Positions 43,186 to 51,142 of a DNA stretch of 54,241 bases are shown here, one piece after another. The translations under genes were made by a program, and so were the position numbers. The stretch comes from a virus. Position 1 is the stretch's first letter. Each line of letters begins with the position of its first letter. The DNA lies in the IMG/VR virus record IMGVR_UViG_3300021961_000134, positions 1 to 54,241 of that record; one strand, 5' to 3'. Below the pieces are notes generated by a model. That model was not told the DNA's origin, did not search any database, and saw only the letters and a list, made by a program, of their open reading frames with translations.

Positions 43186-44318
43186 TAGACGTCTGCACCA
43201 GAATTATCTGGTCCTCCTCCTCCAAGTTGATTGAAAAACAGTTCTAATTGTGCCCCTGTTTGATCTAATTTAGGTTTAAGTGATTTGTCAAGTTCTTTTT
43301 CTATTTTAGCTAACTCTTCAACATTAATGCTAATTCCACTTACAGGATCTACTTTACTGTTTCGTACCCCTTTAATGTTTGCACTAGGTACTGGTGGTAT
43401 TGCTATATTTGATGCTTCTGATAGCTTACGAGCACTATCTTGAAACACTTTTGATCCCTGACCAAACAATTGTTTGAGCGAACCCATAGCATTTTGCATT
43501 TTACCTACAGCAGCATTTCTTCCTTGTTCAAACTTAGCTGCGAAATCTTCATTACTAGGAAACCCAGATGGTACCATCACTGAATTACCATGCTCATCTG
43601 TTTGAGCTTCGTAAACAATGTTTTCACCAGTTGAAGGATCTGTTTGAACTACTGTAGTTACAGGAACCTGAAATTTATTTATTGGTAGCCTTCCCAAAGC
43701 AACAATCAATCCATTGTTAGCTAAGAAAGGATTCTTCAATACCTGCGCTGGAACCTTAGGTTCAAATATTGGTGGATCTGGCTCACGTTCAGAATCATTC
43801 ACAGGACTATTAGAAGGTTTTCCTAATTCTATAGCTATTAACTTTTCTACTGGCTCCCCATTTTCGTCATAATCAATTTCTTTTTTAATTTTTATTTTAG
43901 GAATTACTTTGCCAAAATCTAGACCACCTAATTTACTAGATCCCGAACTAAGACCATCGGATATTTTTTTGGTTATGTCTGTAGCTTTAAACTTGTTAAT
44001 ACCAGCTTTATCCATTAGTTGTTGTATCGATGTTTGACCTTCAGGGCTATTCATTGCTCTGGCAAACTCAGTTTGAAAATCTATCAAAGGCTCTTTAAGA
44101 GCAGTTGCTGCATTTAACATATCTTCAGAAACATCAGCAATAGCTTCTAAAGCTGTATTCATTTTAGCTATAGCTGCTTCTGGAGATTGAGCTGAGAAGT
44201 CTGTATTCTCAACTTCTTTCATCTTCTCTTTAATCTTTTCATCAATAGCCTTTAGTTTCTCGTCTACGCCAGACTTTTCAAAACTCGATACTATTTTATT
44301 AAAATCTAAGTTAAACAT
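43185..44318 (-). CDS. Unknown 377-aa baseplate-operon protein
   Basis: The N-terminal 60 residues are charged helix (VDEKLKAIDEKIKEKMKEVE), followed by an Ala-rich helical part. The middle is proline-rich with EREPDPPIFEPKVPAQVLKN. The C-terminus carries EELAKIEKELDKSLKPKLDQ, ending in a glycine-rich GGGGPDNSGADV. No enzyme motif or membrane segment is visible. The position between gp5 and gp25 is usual for an extra baseplate hub or assembly protein in marine T4-like phages. It could be a hub-assembly scaffold. It is coupled to both neighbours by TAATG. Confidence 0.6.
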   Translation of the reverse strand: MFNLDFNKIVSSFEKSGVDEKLKAIDEKIKEKMKEVENTDFSAQSPEAAIAKMNTALEAIADVSEDMLNAATALKEPLIDFQTEFARAMNSPEGQTSIQQLMDKAGINKFKATDITKKISDGLSSGSSKLGGLDFGKVIPKIKIKKEIDYDENGEPVEKLIAIELGKPSNSPVNDSEREPDPPIFEPKVPAQVLKNPFLANNGLIVALGRLPINKFQVPVTTVVQTDPSTGENIVYEAQTDEHGNSVMVPSGFPSNEDFAAKFEQGRNAAVGKMQNAMGSLKQLFGQGSKVFQDSARKLSEASNIAIPPVPSANIKGVRNSKVDPVSGISINVEELAKIEKELDKSLKPKLDQTGAQLELFFNQLGGGGPDNSGADV

Positions 44319-45646
44319 TAGTTAAGATCTATCCTCGGTCCATCAATATCTACGTTTGCACCCCCATCTATATCAACAGTTACACTAGATTCAATTTTAA
44401 CATTTGCAACAGCCAATAGATTATAATGGGAACCAACTGTAATATTTGTATTGCCAGTAGTTGAGTAGGTATACGATTCCCCAACCAACAACCTTTTATA
44501 TTTTCTATTCAATTCATAAACATCACCATGAATTGTCGTATTAGAAGTACCTCTGACTGTCTTATCTTCTGATCCATCAACTACGAGTTTTTTATTCTTT
44601 GTAATTCTTTCACGTCTATCACCATTTATTTGAGTTGCTTGATCAGACATAACTTCCTTTTGTTCATTGCCTTGAATTTTGGTTATCACGCTACCTTTAA
44701 CATTAAGATGATAATCACCATCTATTTCTTCATACTTAGTTCCTTGAATGTAAGTTCTTACATCACCTTGAATCGTAAGATTTACATTTCCTTTTACTAC
44801 CACGTTATTATTTTTTAGATAAATTTGATAATCATCACCGACTACTTTTGTTACTTTAGTTCCATCAGGTTGTATTTCATAAAACGTGCCTTTTGTGTGG
44901 TACTGATGAATTCTTTCACCCCCTGGAGTATCATCATATTCCATGACATGACCAGATTCTGTAGTATACGTATGATTGTAAGGATAGGTTGATTTAGAAG
45001 GACCTTCTCCTGTTTCTTCATTGATTATACATGTATCTTGTACATTATCATTTGAGATATCTCTTTGGCCACCATATCTTGGGTTAGGTTCATTCCAATA
45101 AGGTCTTTCGTAAAAAAACTCTTCTTCATTATCTCTGACTGTAGGTACTTTAGGAGGTACAGCTTTTTTTACATCTCTTACTCTATCTCTGATTTTTACA
45201 GCTAAAGATTCCTCGCCATATGCATTATCACCTCTTGCTAACTTATTAACATCAGATTGATTCATATATTTTTCTTTAGGATAGACTCCTAATGGATCAG
45301 AAAAGCCTTCTGTCGATGGTCTTTTTTCACTACTAATACCAGCAAATGATCCAAATATAATAGGTTGTTGTGCTTCTTTTCCATCTAAAAATATACCAAT
45401 CACCCATGACCCTTCTACAAGGCCTGTAGGAGAAAGACCTACACCACTTACAGATGCACTGTTAACAGGTAGTATAGGCTGTGCCCATGGTAATCCATCT
45501 GTGGGAATTAATGTTTTATCTTCTGTATGTAACCCTAAAATTCTTACTCTTACTCTACCAAGATTTAAAGGATCATTTCTATCCTCTACAATTCCTACAA
45601 AAAAAGAAGTATTTCTAAAGGTATCATATGTTGATTGAACTGACAT
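44318..45646 (-). CDS. 5: Baseplate hub spike protein gp5-like, without lysozyme domain
   Basis: Residues of about 10-115 form an OB fold with FFVGIVEDRNDPLNLGRVRV and GLPWAQPILP. The EGSWVIGIFLDGKEAQQPII segment leads into FGSFAG. From about residue 215 the chain has an eight-residue repeat of the form VxGxxxxx (VVKGNVNLTIQGDVRTYIQG, then VKGSVITKIQG), expected to form a trimeric beta-prism needle. It ends DIDGGANVDIDGPRIDLN. T4 gp5 (575 aa) has a lysozyme domain between these parts; here there is only a linker of about 100 residues, so this spike cannot digest peptidoglycan itself. It lies between the gp27-like and unknown genes. Confidence 0.88.
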   Translation of the reverse strand: MSVQSTYDTFRNTSFFVGIVEDRNDPLNLGRVRVRILGLHTEDKTLIPTDGLPWAQPILPVNSASVSGVGLSPTGLVEGSWVIGIFLDGKEAQQPIIFGSFAGISSEKRPSTEGFSDPLGVYPKEKYMNQSDVNKLARGDNAYGEESLAVKIRDRVRDVKKAVPPKVPTVRDNEEEFFYERPYWNEPNPRYGGQRDISNDNVQDTCIINEETGEGPSKSTYPYNHTYTTESGHVMEYDDTPGGERIHQYHTKGTFYEIQPDGTKVTKVVGDDYQIYLKNNNVVVKGNVNLTIQGDVRTYIQGTKYEEIDGDYHLNVKGSVITKIQGNEQKEVMSDQATQINGDRRERITKNKKLVVDGSEDKTVRGTSNTTIHGDVYELNRKYKRLLVGESYTYSTTGNTNITVGSHYNLLAVANVKIESSVTVDIDGGANVDIDGPRIDLN

Positions 45647-46965
45647 TATCCCATTGCCTCCACAATACTATCTTTAAGTACACTTACCACACAGTTGTAA
45701 GTATCTTTACCAAATGAATGAGTAACGCTTTCTATCAACCAATATCCACTGAATTTAGTTTTTGATCTTTCTGAAGCAGCCTTTGTATCAAAAGCTGACA
45801 TTTCTGGAATGTCAAACTCAATAACTTTACCACATTTCAAAGTACTGTCTCCATTAATTAAAAAACTTACCTTAATGTTATTTAAACTCAATACAAAAGG
45901 CATTCTTCTTCCTAATATAGCTTCAAACCTTTGATTAGGTTTAGAGGAATCTTTGAACAACAGATACTCATAATTACTTCTAGTAAAGTCTTCAAGATAC
46001 TTATTGTCCACTAGTTTTTTTGGACCAAGTTTTTTAAAATGTACATGTTCCTTCTCATAGATAAAGTTAAAGTCTTTAATAGTTTTTCTTATCATATCAA
46101 CAGATCTTACTGTGTTTCTATAAACACCAGCAGTAGTATTATCAATACTATTAGTTAAGTCTACCGATTGAAACGTTTTTATCTTACGTTCAACATTAGG
46201 AGTACTGCTTTGATCTTCTTCAGTAGAGGCATATCTGAAAACTAAATCCCTATTAGATTTTATTTCTTTTACTCCATCCTCTATAAGTTTTTCTAAATTA
46301 TGAAAATTAAAACCACTTATGCTCTGATAGGAGATAAAGACACTAGCTCTATAGTCAGTATTAATAGATCTTCTTGCACAAAATTCTAATGCTTCTAATG
46401 GCTGCTGTCCTGGAATGATAAACTTTTCTGCTCCAATGGAATCATGTACATCTAATTTTGGTTTATTAAATTGAACTATATCACTTCTCTTAACAAAAAT
46501 ATTTTTAAATCTACTATCTTTCTCTATATAATTCTCAAATATTTTTTCTGCAGCTTTGCTATATGTGGATTGAAATGCTTGATTTACACTAGCATTCATA
46601 TCAATTATACTCTCGTATGACATAAGAGCTAGTGTAAAAGAAGAACTTTGACTTTGGTTAGAGAATTCTATATTGGTTACTTCACCTACAGCAAATTGTA
46701 GATTAAAGGGTTCTTTATCTTTTGATCTAGCTTTTATAAATAGAATTTCTTGTGCTTGGAAACCTACTTTATTAAATCTAGTTAATAAACCTTTACCGTC
46801 AACTAGCGTGATTGTACCAAATATAAAGTCGCCAAAAATGCTTTCAGTAAAAGAACATTGAATAAACATATCGTGTACTGATACAATGTCTTCTACTCCA
46901 TCGCGACTTACTCTGGCAATCGCCATATGAAGAATTTCAATTTTACCATTTTCAATATCAGACAT
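45646..46965 (-). CDS. 27: Baseplate hub protein gp27-like
   Basis: The 439-aa protein begins with a strand-rich segment (IENGKIEILHMAIARVSRDG, then SVHDMFIQCSFTESIFGDFI). It contains FIIPGQQPLEALEFCARRS, which matches the region of hub proteins where the two tube-like domains meet. The C-terminus (SGYWLIESVTHSFGKDTYNC) is the usual end of gpD/gp27-type hubs. In T4 the gp27 trimer joins the tail tube to the gp5 spike, and the gene is directly upstream of gp5 here. T4 gp27 is 391 aa. It overlaps gp53 by eight bases and gp5 by one. Confidence 0.8.
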   Translation of the reverse strand: MSDIENGKIEILHMAIARVSRDGVEDIVSVHDMFIQCSFTESIFGDFIFGTITLVDGKGLLTRFNKVGFQAQEILFIKARSKDKEPFNLQFAVGEVTNIEFSNQSQSSSFTLALMSYESIIDMNASVNQAFQSTYSKAAEKIFENYIEKDSRFKNIFVKRSDIVQFNKPKLDVHDSIGAEKFIIPGQQPLEALEFCARRSINTDYRASVFISYQSISGFNFHNLEKLIEDGVKEIKSNRDLVFRYASTEEDQSSTPNVERKIKTFQSVDLTNSIDNTTAGVYRNTVRSVDMIRKTIKDFNFIYEKEHVHFKKLGPKKLVDNKYLEDFTRSNYEYLLFKDSSKPNQRFEAILGRRMPFVLSLNNIKVSFLINGDSTLKCGKVIEFDIPEMSAFDTKAASERSKTKFSGYWLIESVTHSFGKDTYNCVVSVLKDSIVEAMG

Positions 46966-47476
46966 CGAACAAATCTTTTAAATCAGATAAAATTTTAGGT
47001 AAAAATTCATCAGAAACTAATTTAATGTGTCTGTTGTTATCATTAATAGTACTATAGTGATCATAAGCATACACTGGTCTGTAATCTCCAGCGTTTATAT
47101 AATCTAAAGAAGCGCTCAAATCATATGAAGTTTTACTAATAGTAATATTTTTAGTACTATGAGTGTAATGAAGTATAGTAGACATAGCAGTTTCAATGCT
47201 ACCATATTTTTTTATCATCCAATTATCAAAATCTTTAGTAATCATTGGCCACTGATAATATGGATCTAATTGTACATTAGGTAATAATACTAACCAGGCT
47301 AAAGTAGCGTCTTCATAATAATAATGGGCAATGTCTTCTGGTCTATCACCTTCTTGTACTGCATAATTTTGTAATTCGTATAGATTCAAATTAAATTGAT
47401 CTGCAATTTTAATGCCTTTAGTTATATCAACTATGTCTCTATTTTTAAATTTAACTATTGGTAAAAAATTAAACAT
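46958..47476 (-). CDS. 53: Baseplate wedge protein gp53
   Basis: The start at 47476 (MFNFLPIVKFKNRDIVDITK) is chosen because it forms the one-base TAATG junction with the upstream gp48 gene, like its neighbours. An ATG at 47530 would extend it inside gp48. The 172-aa protein has the LysM-like core of gp53: YAVQEGDRPEDIAHYYYEDA, then TLAWLVLLPNVQLDPYYQWP. T4 gp53 (196 aa) completes the inner wedge beside gp25. The second half, with WMIKKYGSIETAMSTILHYT, is typical of the marine versions. Confidence 0.88.
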   Translation of the reverse strand: MFNFLPIVKFKNRDIVDITKGIKIADQFNLNLYELQNYAVQEGDRPEDIAHYYYEDATLAWLVLLPNVQLDPYYQWPMITKDFDNWMIKKYGSIETAMSTILHYTHSTKNITISKTSYDLSASLDYINAGDYRPVYAYDHYSTINDNNRHIKLVSDEFLPKILSDLKDLFDV

Positions 47477-48414
47477 TATGTGAACATTCCTGCTGATGTA
47501 GTAGATTGCCCATAATCTTCTCTGCTCCAAATATCGTTCTCTTGGAATGATATAGCTATTTGGACGCTAGCTGGATATCCATCTTCTAACAAAGCCAAGC
47601 TACCACCAGCTGTAAAGTTTACGTTCATGCTTGTTATAAAACTTGGTTTGAATCTCATTAACGATTCAGTTCCATTCGACATCATTATAACTTGTGCTTC
47701 GTAAGGATATGACAATGTCAATCCTCCTAACTTTCTTTCAGGTAATGCATCTCTTCTTATGTTGTTAATCATTCTAGCTATTATTTGACTTTCAACCTTC
47801 ATCCTAGGCATTAAAGTCCAACTAAAAGAATACTTTTTAAGAGTCACACCTTTGAACAGAGTAATAGCATGTGGGTTTGGTACTTGTCCGAGTATTGATC
47901 CTACAACACCTGTAGCATTAGTTACACCTTTCTTGCTAGATAATGATGCAGCTGCTGCATTGAGTCCAGCCAATGCGTCTGTAGAACTAGCATTCTTGGC
48001 TGTTTGTACAGTATTGTTAACAATTCCTTTTACAGCTTCAGCAACGTTTTTAGTCATATCTGCATTGTTACCACTGTTTTGCGCAGCACTTGCTACCTCA
48101 CCTACAAGTCCAGCTATCTCACCACCAACAGCTCCCAACTCTGTAACATTATAATTAAGACCTAATTCGTCTGATATATTTCTGGGCAATGGAAGATTAT
48201 ATATACTTCTTAATGTTGTGATGTTTCCTTGTTGTCTATCATATTTGTATTCATGCATCATAAGTATGAATCTTGTATCACCAGGTAGATCAACTGGATA
48301 AGTCATAGATCCAGGACCTGACATGTTAGCTTTATTTTGTTCAATAATTTGAGATGCTTGAGCTATACTTGTAGACTTTTTGAGCCCAAATTGTGTCCCA
48401 TTTAATACGCCCAT
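47476..48414 (-). CDS. 48: Baseplate tail-tube cap protein gp48
   Basis: This 312-aa protein carries the conserved gp48 segments PNPHAITLFKGVTLKKYSFS, then WTLMPRMKVESQIIARMINN. The C-terminal MNVNFTAGGSLALLEDGYPA is followed by IWSREDYG. The middle is an Ala/Asn-rich low-complexity insert (about residues 90-170). In T4, gp48 and gp54 start the tail tube on the hub. T4 gp48 is 364 aa. AAGGAA lies upstream of the ATG. It is the first gene of the long leftward baseplate operon, and a weak late promoter match (GATAAATA, 48502-48509) lies 88 bases upstream. Confidence 0.9.
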   Translation of the reverse strand: MGVLNGTQFGLKKSTSIAQASQIIEQNKANMSGPGSMTYPVDLPGDTRFILMMHEYKYDRQQGNITTLRSIYNLPLPRNISDELGLNYNVTELGAVGGEIAGLVGEVASAAQNSGNNADMTKNVAEAVKGIVNNTVQTAKNASSTDALAGLNAAAASLSSKKGVTNATGVVGSILGQVPNPHAITLFKGVTLKKYSFSWTLMPRMKVESQIIARMINNIRRDALPERKLGGLTLSYPYEAQVIMMSNGTESLMRFKPSFITSMNVNFTAGGSLALLEDGYPASVQIAISFQENDIWSREDYGQSTTSAGMFT

Positions 48415-48424
48415 TACTGTTCCT

Positions 48425-48432
48425 TATAAATA
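48425..48432 (+). promoter_or_regulatory. T4-type late promoter (TATAAATA) for the rightward gp4 operon
   Basis: A perfect TATAAATA lies in the 22-base gap between the divergent gp48 and gp4 genes. The T4 late start site is about six bases beyond this element, which would place the first transcribed base at or within the gp4 start codon at 48437. Confidence 0.75.
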
Positions 48433-48436
48433 ATGC

Positions 48437-48859
48437 ATGAGTTACAAGGGTAAATTTCGTCCTAAAAACAAATCAAAATATAAAGGTGATCCCACTAACA
48501 TTATTTATCGTAGTTTGTGGGAATGCAAGCTCATGATGTATTTAGACGAACACCCAGACATAGTTAATTGGGCTAGCGAGGAATTCTTTATACCATATAG
48601 AAGCCCTATAGATGGTAAATGGCATAGATATTTTCCAGATTTTTGGATAAAGAAGAATACAAATGAAGTCATTGTTATCGAAGTTAAACCCGCCAGCCAG
48701 ACTAAGGCTCCAAAAATACAGAAGTCTAGAACAAGAAAATATCTGTATGAAGTCAAAACGTGGGGAATCAACCAAGCAAAGTGGAAGGCAGCATCTGAGT
48801 ATTGTAAAGACAGAGGATGGCAATTTAAGATCATGACAGAGAAGGAATTAGGAATCTAA
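48437..48859 (+). CDS. 4: Head completion protein gp4
   Basis: The 140-aa protein is a clear gp4 (gp50/65 in older T4 names). It begins MSYKGKFRPKNKSKYKGDPT, then YRSLWECKLMMYLD, DIVNWASEEFFIPYRSPIDG and YFPDFWIKKN. The family has a restriction-endonuclease-like core, visible here as the D in FPDFW and the E-x-K in VIVIEVKPASQT. T4 gp4 is 150 aa and acts on the filled head before neck addition. The start matches the family N-terminus. It is the first gene of the rightward operon and overlaps gp2-like by one base. Confidence 0.92.
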   Translation: MSYKGKFRPKNKSKYKGDPTNIIYRSLWECKLMMYLDEHPDIVNWASEEFFIPYRSPIDGKWHRYFPDFWIKKNTNEVIVIEVKPASQTKAPKIQKSRTRKYLYEVKTWGINQAKWKAASEYCKDRGWQFKIMTEKELGI

Positions 48860-49434
48860 TGGCAAGTTATCTTTTTACGGACTTGTTAGCAAGAGCTCCA
48901 TCAGAAATCCAAAAGAATGTAGTCGATGCTAGAGATTGGATCACAGACAATGTAAAAACTGTTACGAATAACAGAATATTAAAAGGTGATCCAGATAGAT
49001 TAACTTCTCGTTTAGATTATGGTAAAATGTATATGTTCATATATGATGCTAAATTTAAAGACAAACTACCTTATTGGGATAGATTCCCTTTAATATTTCC
49101 ATTAGATGGTGACAGTAATAGTTTCTATGGTCTCAACATGCATTACTTACCTCATCTAGCTAGAGCTAAGTTAATGGACGCTTTATGGCCTTACATAGAT
49201 GATGAAAAGCTAGGCAAGAAAGCTAAACTAAACATAACGTATGAGATAATCAAAAAAACCTCTAGAATGAAAATGTTTAAGCCTTGTATCAAAAGATATC
49301 TAAATACTAATGTTAAATCTAGGTTTGTGACCATATATCCTCAAGAGTGGAATTTAGCTTTGTTCTTGCCAACCGAAAGATTTATGAAACAAGATATTAA
49401 AAAGGTTTTCAAAGATTCGGTGGATATGTATTAA
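48859..49434 (+). CDS. 2: DNA end protector gp2-like protein
   Basis: The 191-aa protein has a conserved core, DYGKMYMFIYDAKFKDKLPY followed by WDRFPLIFPLDGD and GLNMHYLPHLARAKLMDAL. I associate this with the protein annotated as gp2 in marine T4-like phages. T4 gp2 (about 274 aa) coats DNA ends and protects them from RecBCD, and in T4 gene 2 is next to gene 4. The C-terminus contains PQEWNLALFLPTERFMKQDI. The gene is coupled to gp4 and gp54 by TAATG, with AGGA upstream. The name rests on memory of related annotations and on neighbourhood, so it is tentative. Confidence 0.6.
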   Translation: MASYLFTDLLARAPSEIQKNVVDARDWITDNVKTVTNNRILKGDPDRLTSRLDYGKMYMFIYDAKFKDKLPYWDRFPLIFPLDGDSNSFYGLNMHYLPHLARAKLMDALWPYIDDEKLGKKAKLNITYEIIKKTSRMKMFKPCIKRYLNTNVKSRFVTIYPQEWNLALFLPTERFMKQDIKKVFKDSVDMY

Positions 49435-50252
49435 TGGCAATAACTGACGTAGTCAATAAAATAAATTTAGGAGTTGGTATAGCTGGATCAGCTGTAAACG
49501 CCATCAACAGCTTAACAGGTGCTGGTAGAAATGGCGGATCTTCTAGATTCAATGTACAGGCTATGGCTTCCGAATTAACTCAAAGAAATGGTTTATATAA
49601 ACCTAATCTATTCTTAGTTAACGTAAATGCACCTAATTGGGCTAGTAGTTCTTCAACTTCAAGATTATCGTTTATATGTCATTCTGCCTCTTTGCCAGGT
49701 AAACAAATAACAATAGCTGACGACGTAAGATTAGGTTATGGTACGATAGATAGAAAAGTAACCGGTATGGTCAATCCTGATGTACCTTTAACTTTCTTTG
49801 TAGCAAACGATGGTGAGCCTTTAACATTCTTTAATGAATGGTTAGACAACATATTGTATTCTGATGCTTCAAAGGGATCTGATGGAGTAAGTCCATCTGG
49901 TGTTCCAGTAATGAAAATTCGTTACAAGAGTGAATACGAAACTACAATTGAAATAAAACTCTATGATGCAGCATCAAAAGAAATATTAACATATACATTA
50001 TACGAAGCATTTCCGACACAGGTATCAGACATTACTACTGAATGGGCAATGACTGATCAATTTGCATCTGTAACTATTAACTTTTCATATAGGTATTATA
50101 CATTAAGTAAGGCTTCTGCTCCTTCTGTAAACGGTGTTACCTCTGCTTCTGGTATTATGACGGGATTAAAGAATGGATTGGGAGTAATAAATAGACTTGC
50201 TACTAGTAGCACAGCTAGAAGGGCAATAGACCTTTTAAATATTGTAAGATAA
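49434..50252 (+). CDS. 54: Baseplate tail-tube initiator gp54
   Basis: After a flexible Gly/Ala/Asn-rich N-terminus the 272-aa protein has a tail-tube-like fold. LYKPNLFLVNVNAPNW is followed by FICHSASLPGKQI and VPLTFFVANDGEPLTFFNEW. The C-terminal strands are FPTQVSDITTEWAMTDQFAS and VTINFSYRYYT. These match gp54 of marine T4-like phages; T4 gp54 (320 aa) caps the baseplate with gp48 and starts tube polymerisation. Gene order 54-26 here differs from the T4 map but both genes remain in the tail cluster. Confidence 0.82.
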   Translation: MAITDVVNKINLGVGIAGSAVNAINSLTGAGRNGGSSRFNVQAMASELTQRNGLYKPNLFLVNVNAPNWASSSSTSRLSFICHSASLPGKQITIADDVRLGYGTIDRKVTGMVNPDVPLTFFVANDGEPLTFFNEWLDNILYSDASKGSDGVSPSGVPVMKIRYKSEYETTIEIKLYDAASKEILTYTLYEAFPTQVSDITTEWAMTDQFASVTINFSYRYYTLSKASAPSVNGVTSASGIMTGLKNGLGVINRLATSSTARRAIDLLNIVR

Positions 50253-50267
50253 TGATTGGAGTTTGGA

Positions 50268-50969
50268 ATGGCATTACCGATTATTCAACACCCTATTTTT
50301 ACCCTCAAATTACCATCTTCAGGACAGACAGTTAAGTATAGACCTTTTCTTGTAAAAGAAGAGAAGATTCTTTTACTTGCTCAGACTGCTGGTACACCAA
50401 ATGATTTTATCAGAGCAGTCGTTCAGGTTATAGCTAACTGCGTACTTGATGATATTGATACCGAACAATTCACAAGTTTTGATACTGAATATTTCTTTCT
50501 TAAACTAAGAGCAGCTAGCATATCTAATGAACAAAATATTAGATATTGGGATAATGACTTAGAAGATTATACAGACGTTACAATAGACTTTGATAATCTA
50601 GAAGTAACAAAGTCAGATAAAAGTAATATAATTGATATTAATGAAACTGTAAAGCTAGAATTGAGATATCCACGTTACAACGATCTTCTCGAAATGGCAG
50701 ATGACACTACTGTAGAAAATTCTACTGAAGTTCTTTCAAGTTGTATCAAAACAATATATGATGGTGAAGAACCTATTGATCCTAAAGATAGTAGCACAGA
50801 AGAATTGAATACTTTTATTGATTCTATTCCCTCTTCAGCTTTTAAAGTAATCCAAGAATACTTTGCTGATATGCCTAAGATTACTATGAAGCAACAATAT
50901 GAAGTAAAGGTAAACAATAAAAAGAAAAAGAAAACAGCTATTCTTACAGGAATTAATGATTTTTTTTGA
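50268..50969 (+). CDS. 26: Baseplate hub assembly protein gp26
   Basis: The start is the ATG at 50268 (MALPIIQHPIFTLKLPSSGQ) with GGAG six bases upstream; the in-frame TTG at 50256 is not needed. The 233-aa protein has the gp26 pattern: IFTLKLPSSGQTVKYRPFLV, then KEEKILLLAQ and DIDTEQFTSFDTEYFFLKLR. The C-terminus carries NKKKKKTAILTGINDFF. In T4, gene 26 lies beside gene 51 and both are needed for hub assembly. The last codons form a slippery run (T8) directly before the stop, allowing a -1 shift into the following small frame and a 291-aa fusion. Confidence 0.85.
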   Translation: MALPIIQHPIFTLKLPSSGQTVKYRPFLVKEEKILLLAQTAGTPNDFIRAVVQVIANCVLDDIDTEQFTSFDTEYFFLKLRAASISNEQNIRYWDNDLEDYTDVTIDFDNLEVTKSDKSNIIDINETVKLELRYPRYNDLLEMADDTTVENSTEVLSSCIKTIYDGEEPIDPKDSSTEELNTFIDSIPSSAFKVIQEYFADMPKITMKQQYEVKVNNKKKKKTAILTGINDFF

Positions 50970-50990
50970 TAGCGCTGGCTCATACGAGCC
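50960..50990 (+). promoter_or_regulatory. Candidate programmed -1 ribosomal frameshift site with hairpin
   Basis: In the gp26 frame the end reads GAT TTT TTT TGA, so 50960-50966 is a perfect X-XXY-YYZ slippery heptamer (T TTT TTT) directly before the stop. Ten bases further on, GGCTC-ATAC-GAGCC (50977-50990) forms a 5-bp GC-rich hairpin. The -1 frame is open without interruption from here to the TAA at 51140. Confidence 0.7.
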
Positions 50991-51019
50991 TATCTAATTA
51001 CTATAATACAGTTTTTAGT

Positions 51020-51142
51020 ATGGTCCAGCATCATAAATACTCTATAGAAGAAATTGAAAACTTATATCCATTTGAACGTGATCTTTATTTTGAATTGTTA
51101 ATACAGCACTTACAAGAGCTGCAAGAAAGGGAACGTTTTTAA
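51020..51142 (+). CDS. Small gp51-like frame, made alone or as a gp26 -1 frameshift extension
   Basis: From the ATG at 51020 the frame encodes 40 aa (MVQHHKYSIEEIENLYPFER, then DLYFELLIQHLQELQERERF). The same frame is open upstream to the slippery run at 50960, adding 18 residues between gp26 and this ATG, so it reads naturally as a C-terminal extension of gp26. No good ribosome site precedes the ATG. The YPFERDLY segment is one I associate with the small frame after gp26 in marine T4-like phages. By analogy with lambda G/GT, the fusion would act as a tape-measure or hub-assembly chaperone. In T4 the gene after 26 is 51. The stop overlaps the next start (TAATG). Confidence 0.7.
   Translation: MVQHHKYSIEEIENLYPFERDLYFELLIQHLQELQERERF

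Noticed and set aside
46735-46742. Perfect TATAAATA on the plus strand inside the gp27-like gene
   Set aside because: The next plus-strand gene is 1.7 kb away and has its own late promoter, so this is probably chance.
48505-48834. Open frames on the minus strand opposite gp4
   Set aside because: gp4 is a clear conserved gene on the plus strand. The antisense frames are Ser/Leu/Phe-rich shadows without a start signal.
50977-50990. Hairpin after gp26 as a transcription terminator
   Set aside because: The T-run lies before the hairpin rather than after it, and the downstream genes are translationally coupled. A frameshift stimulator explains it better.
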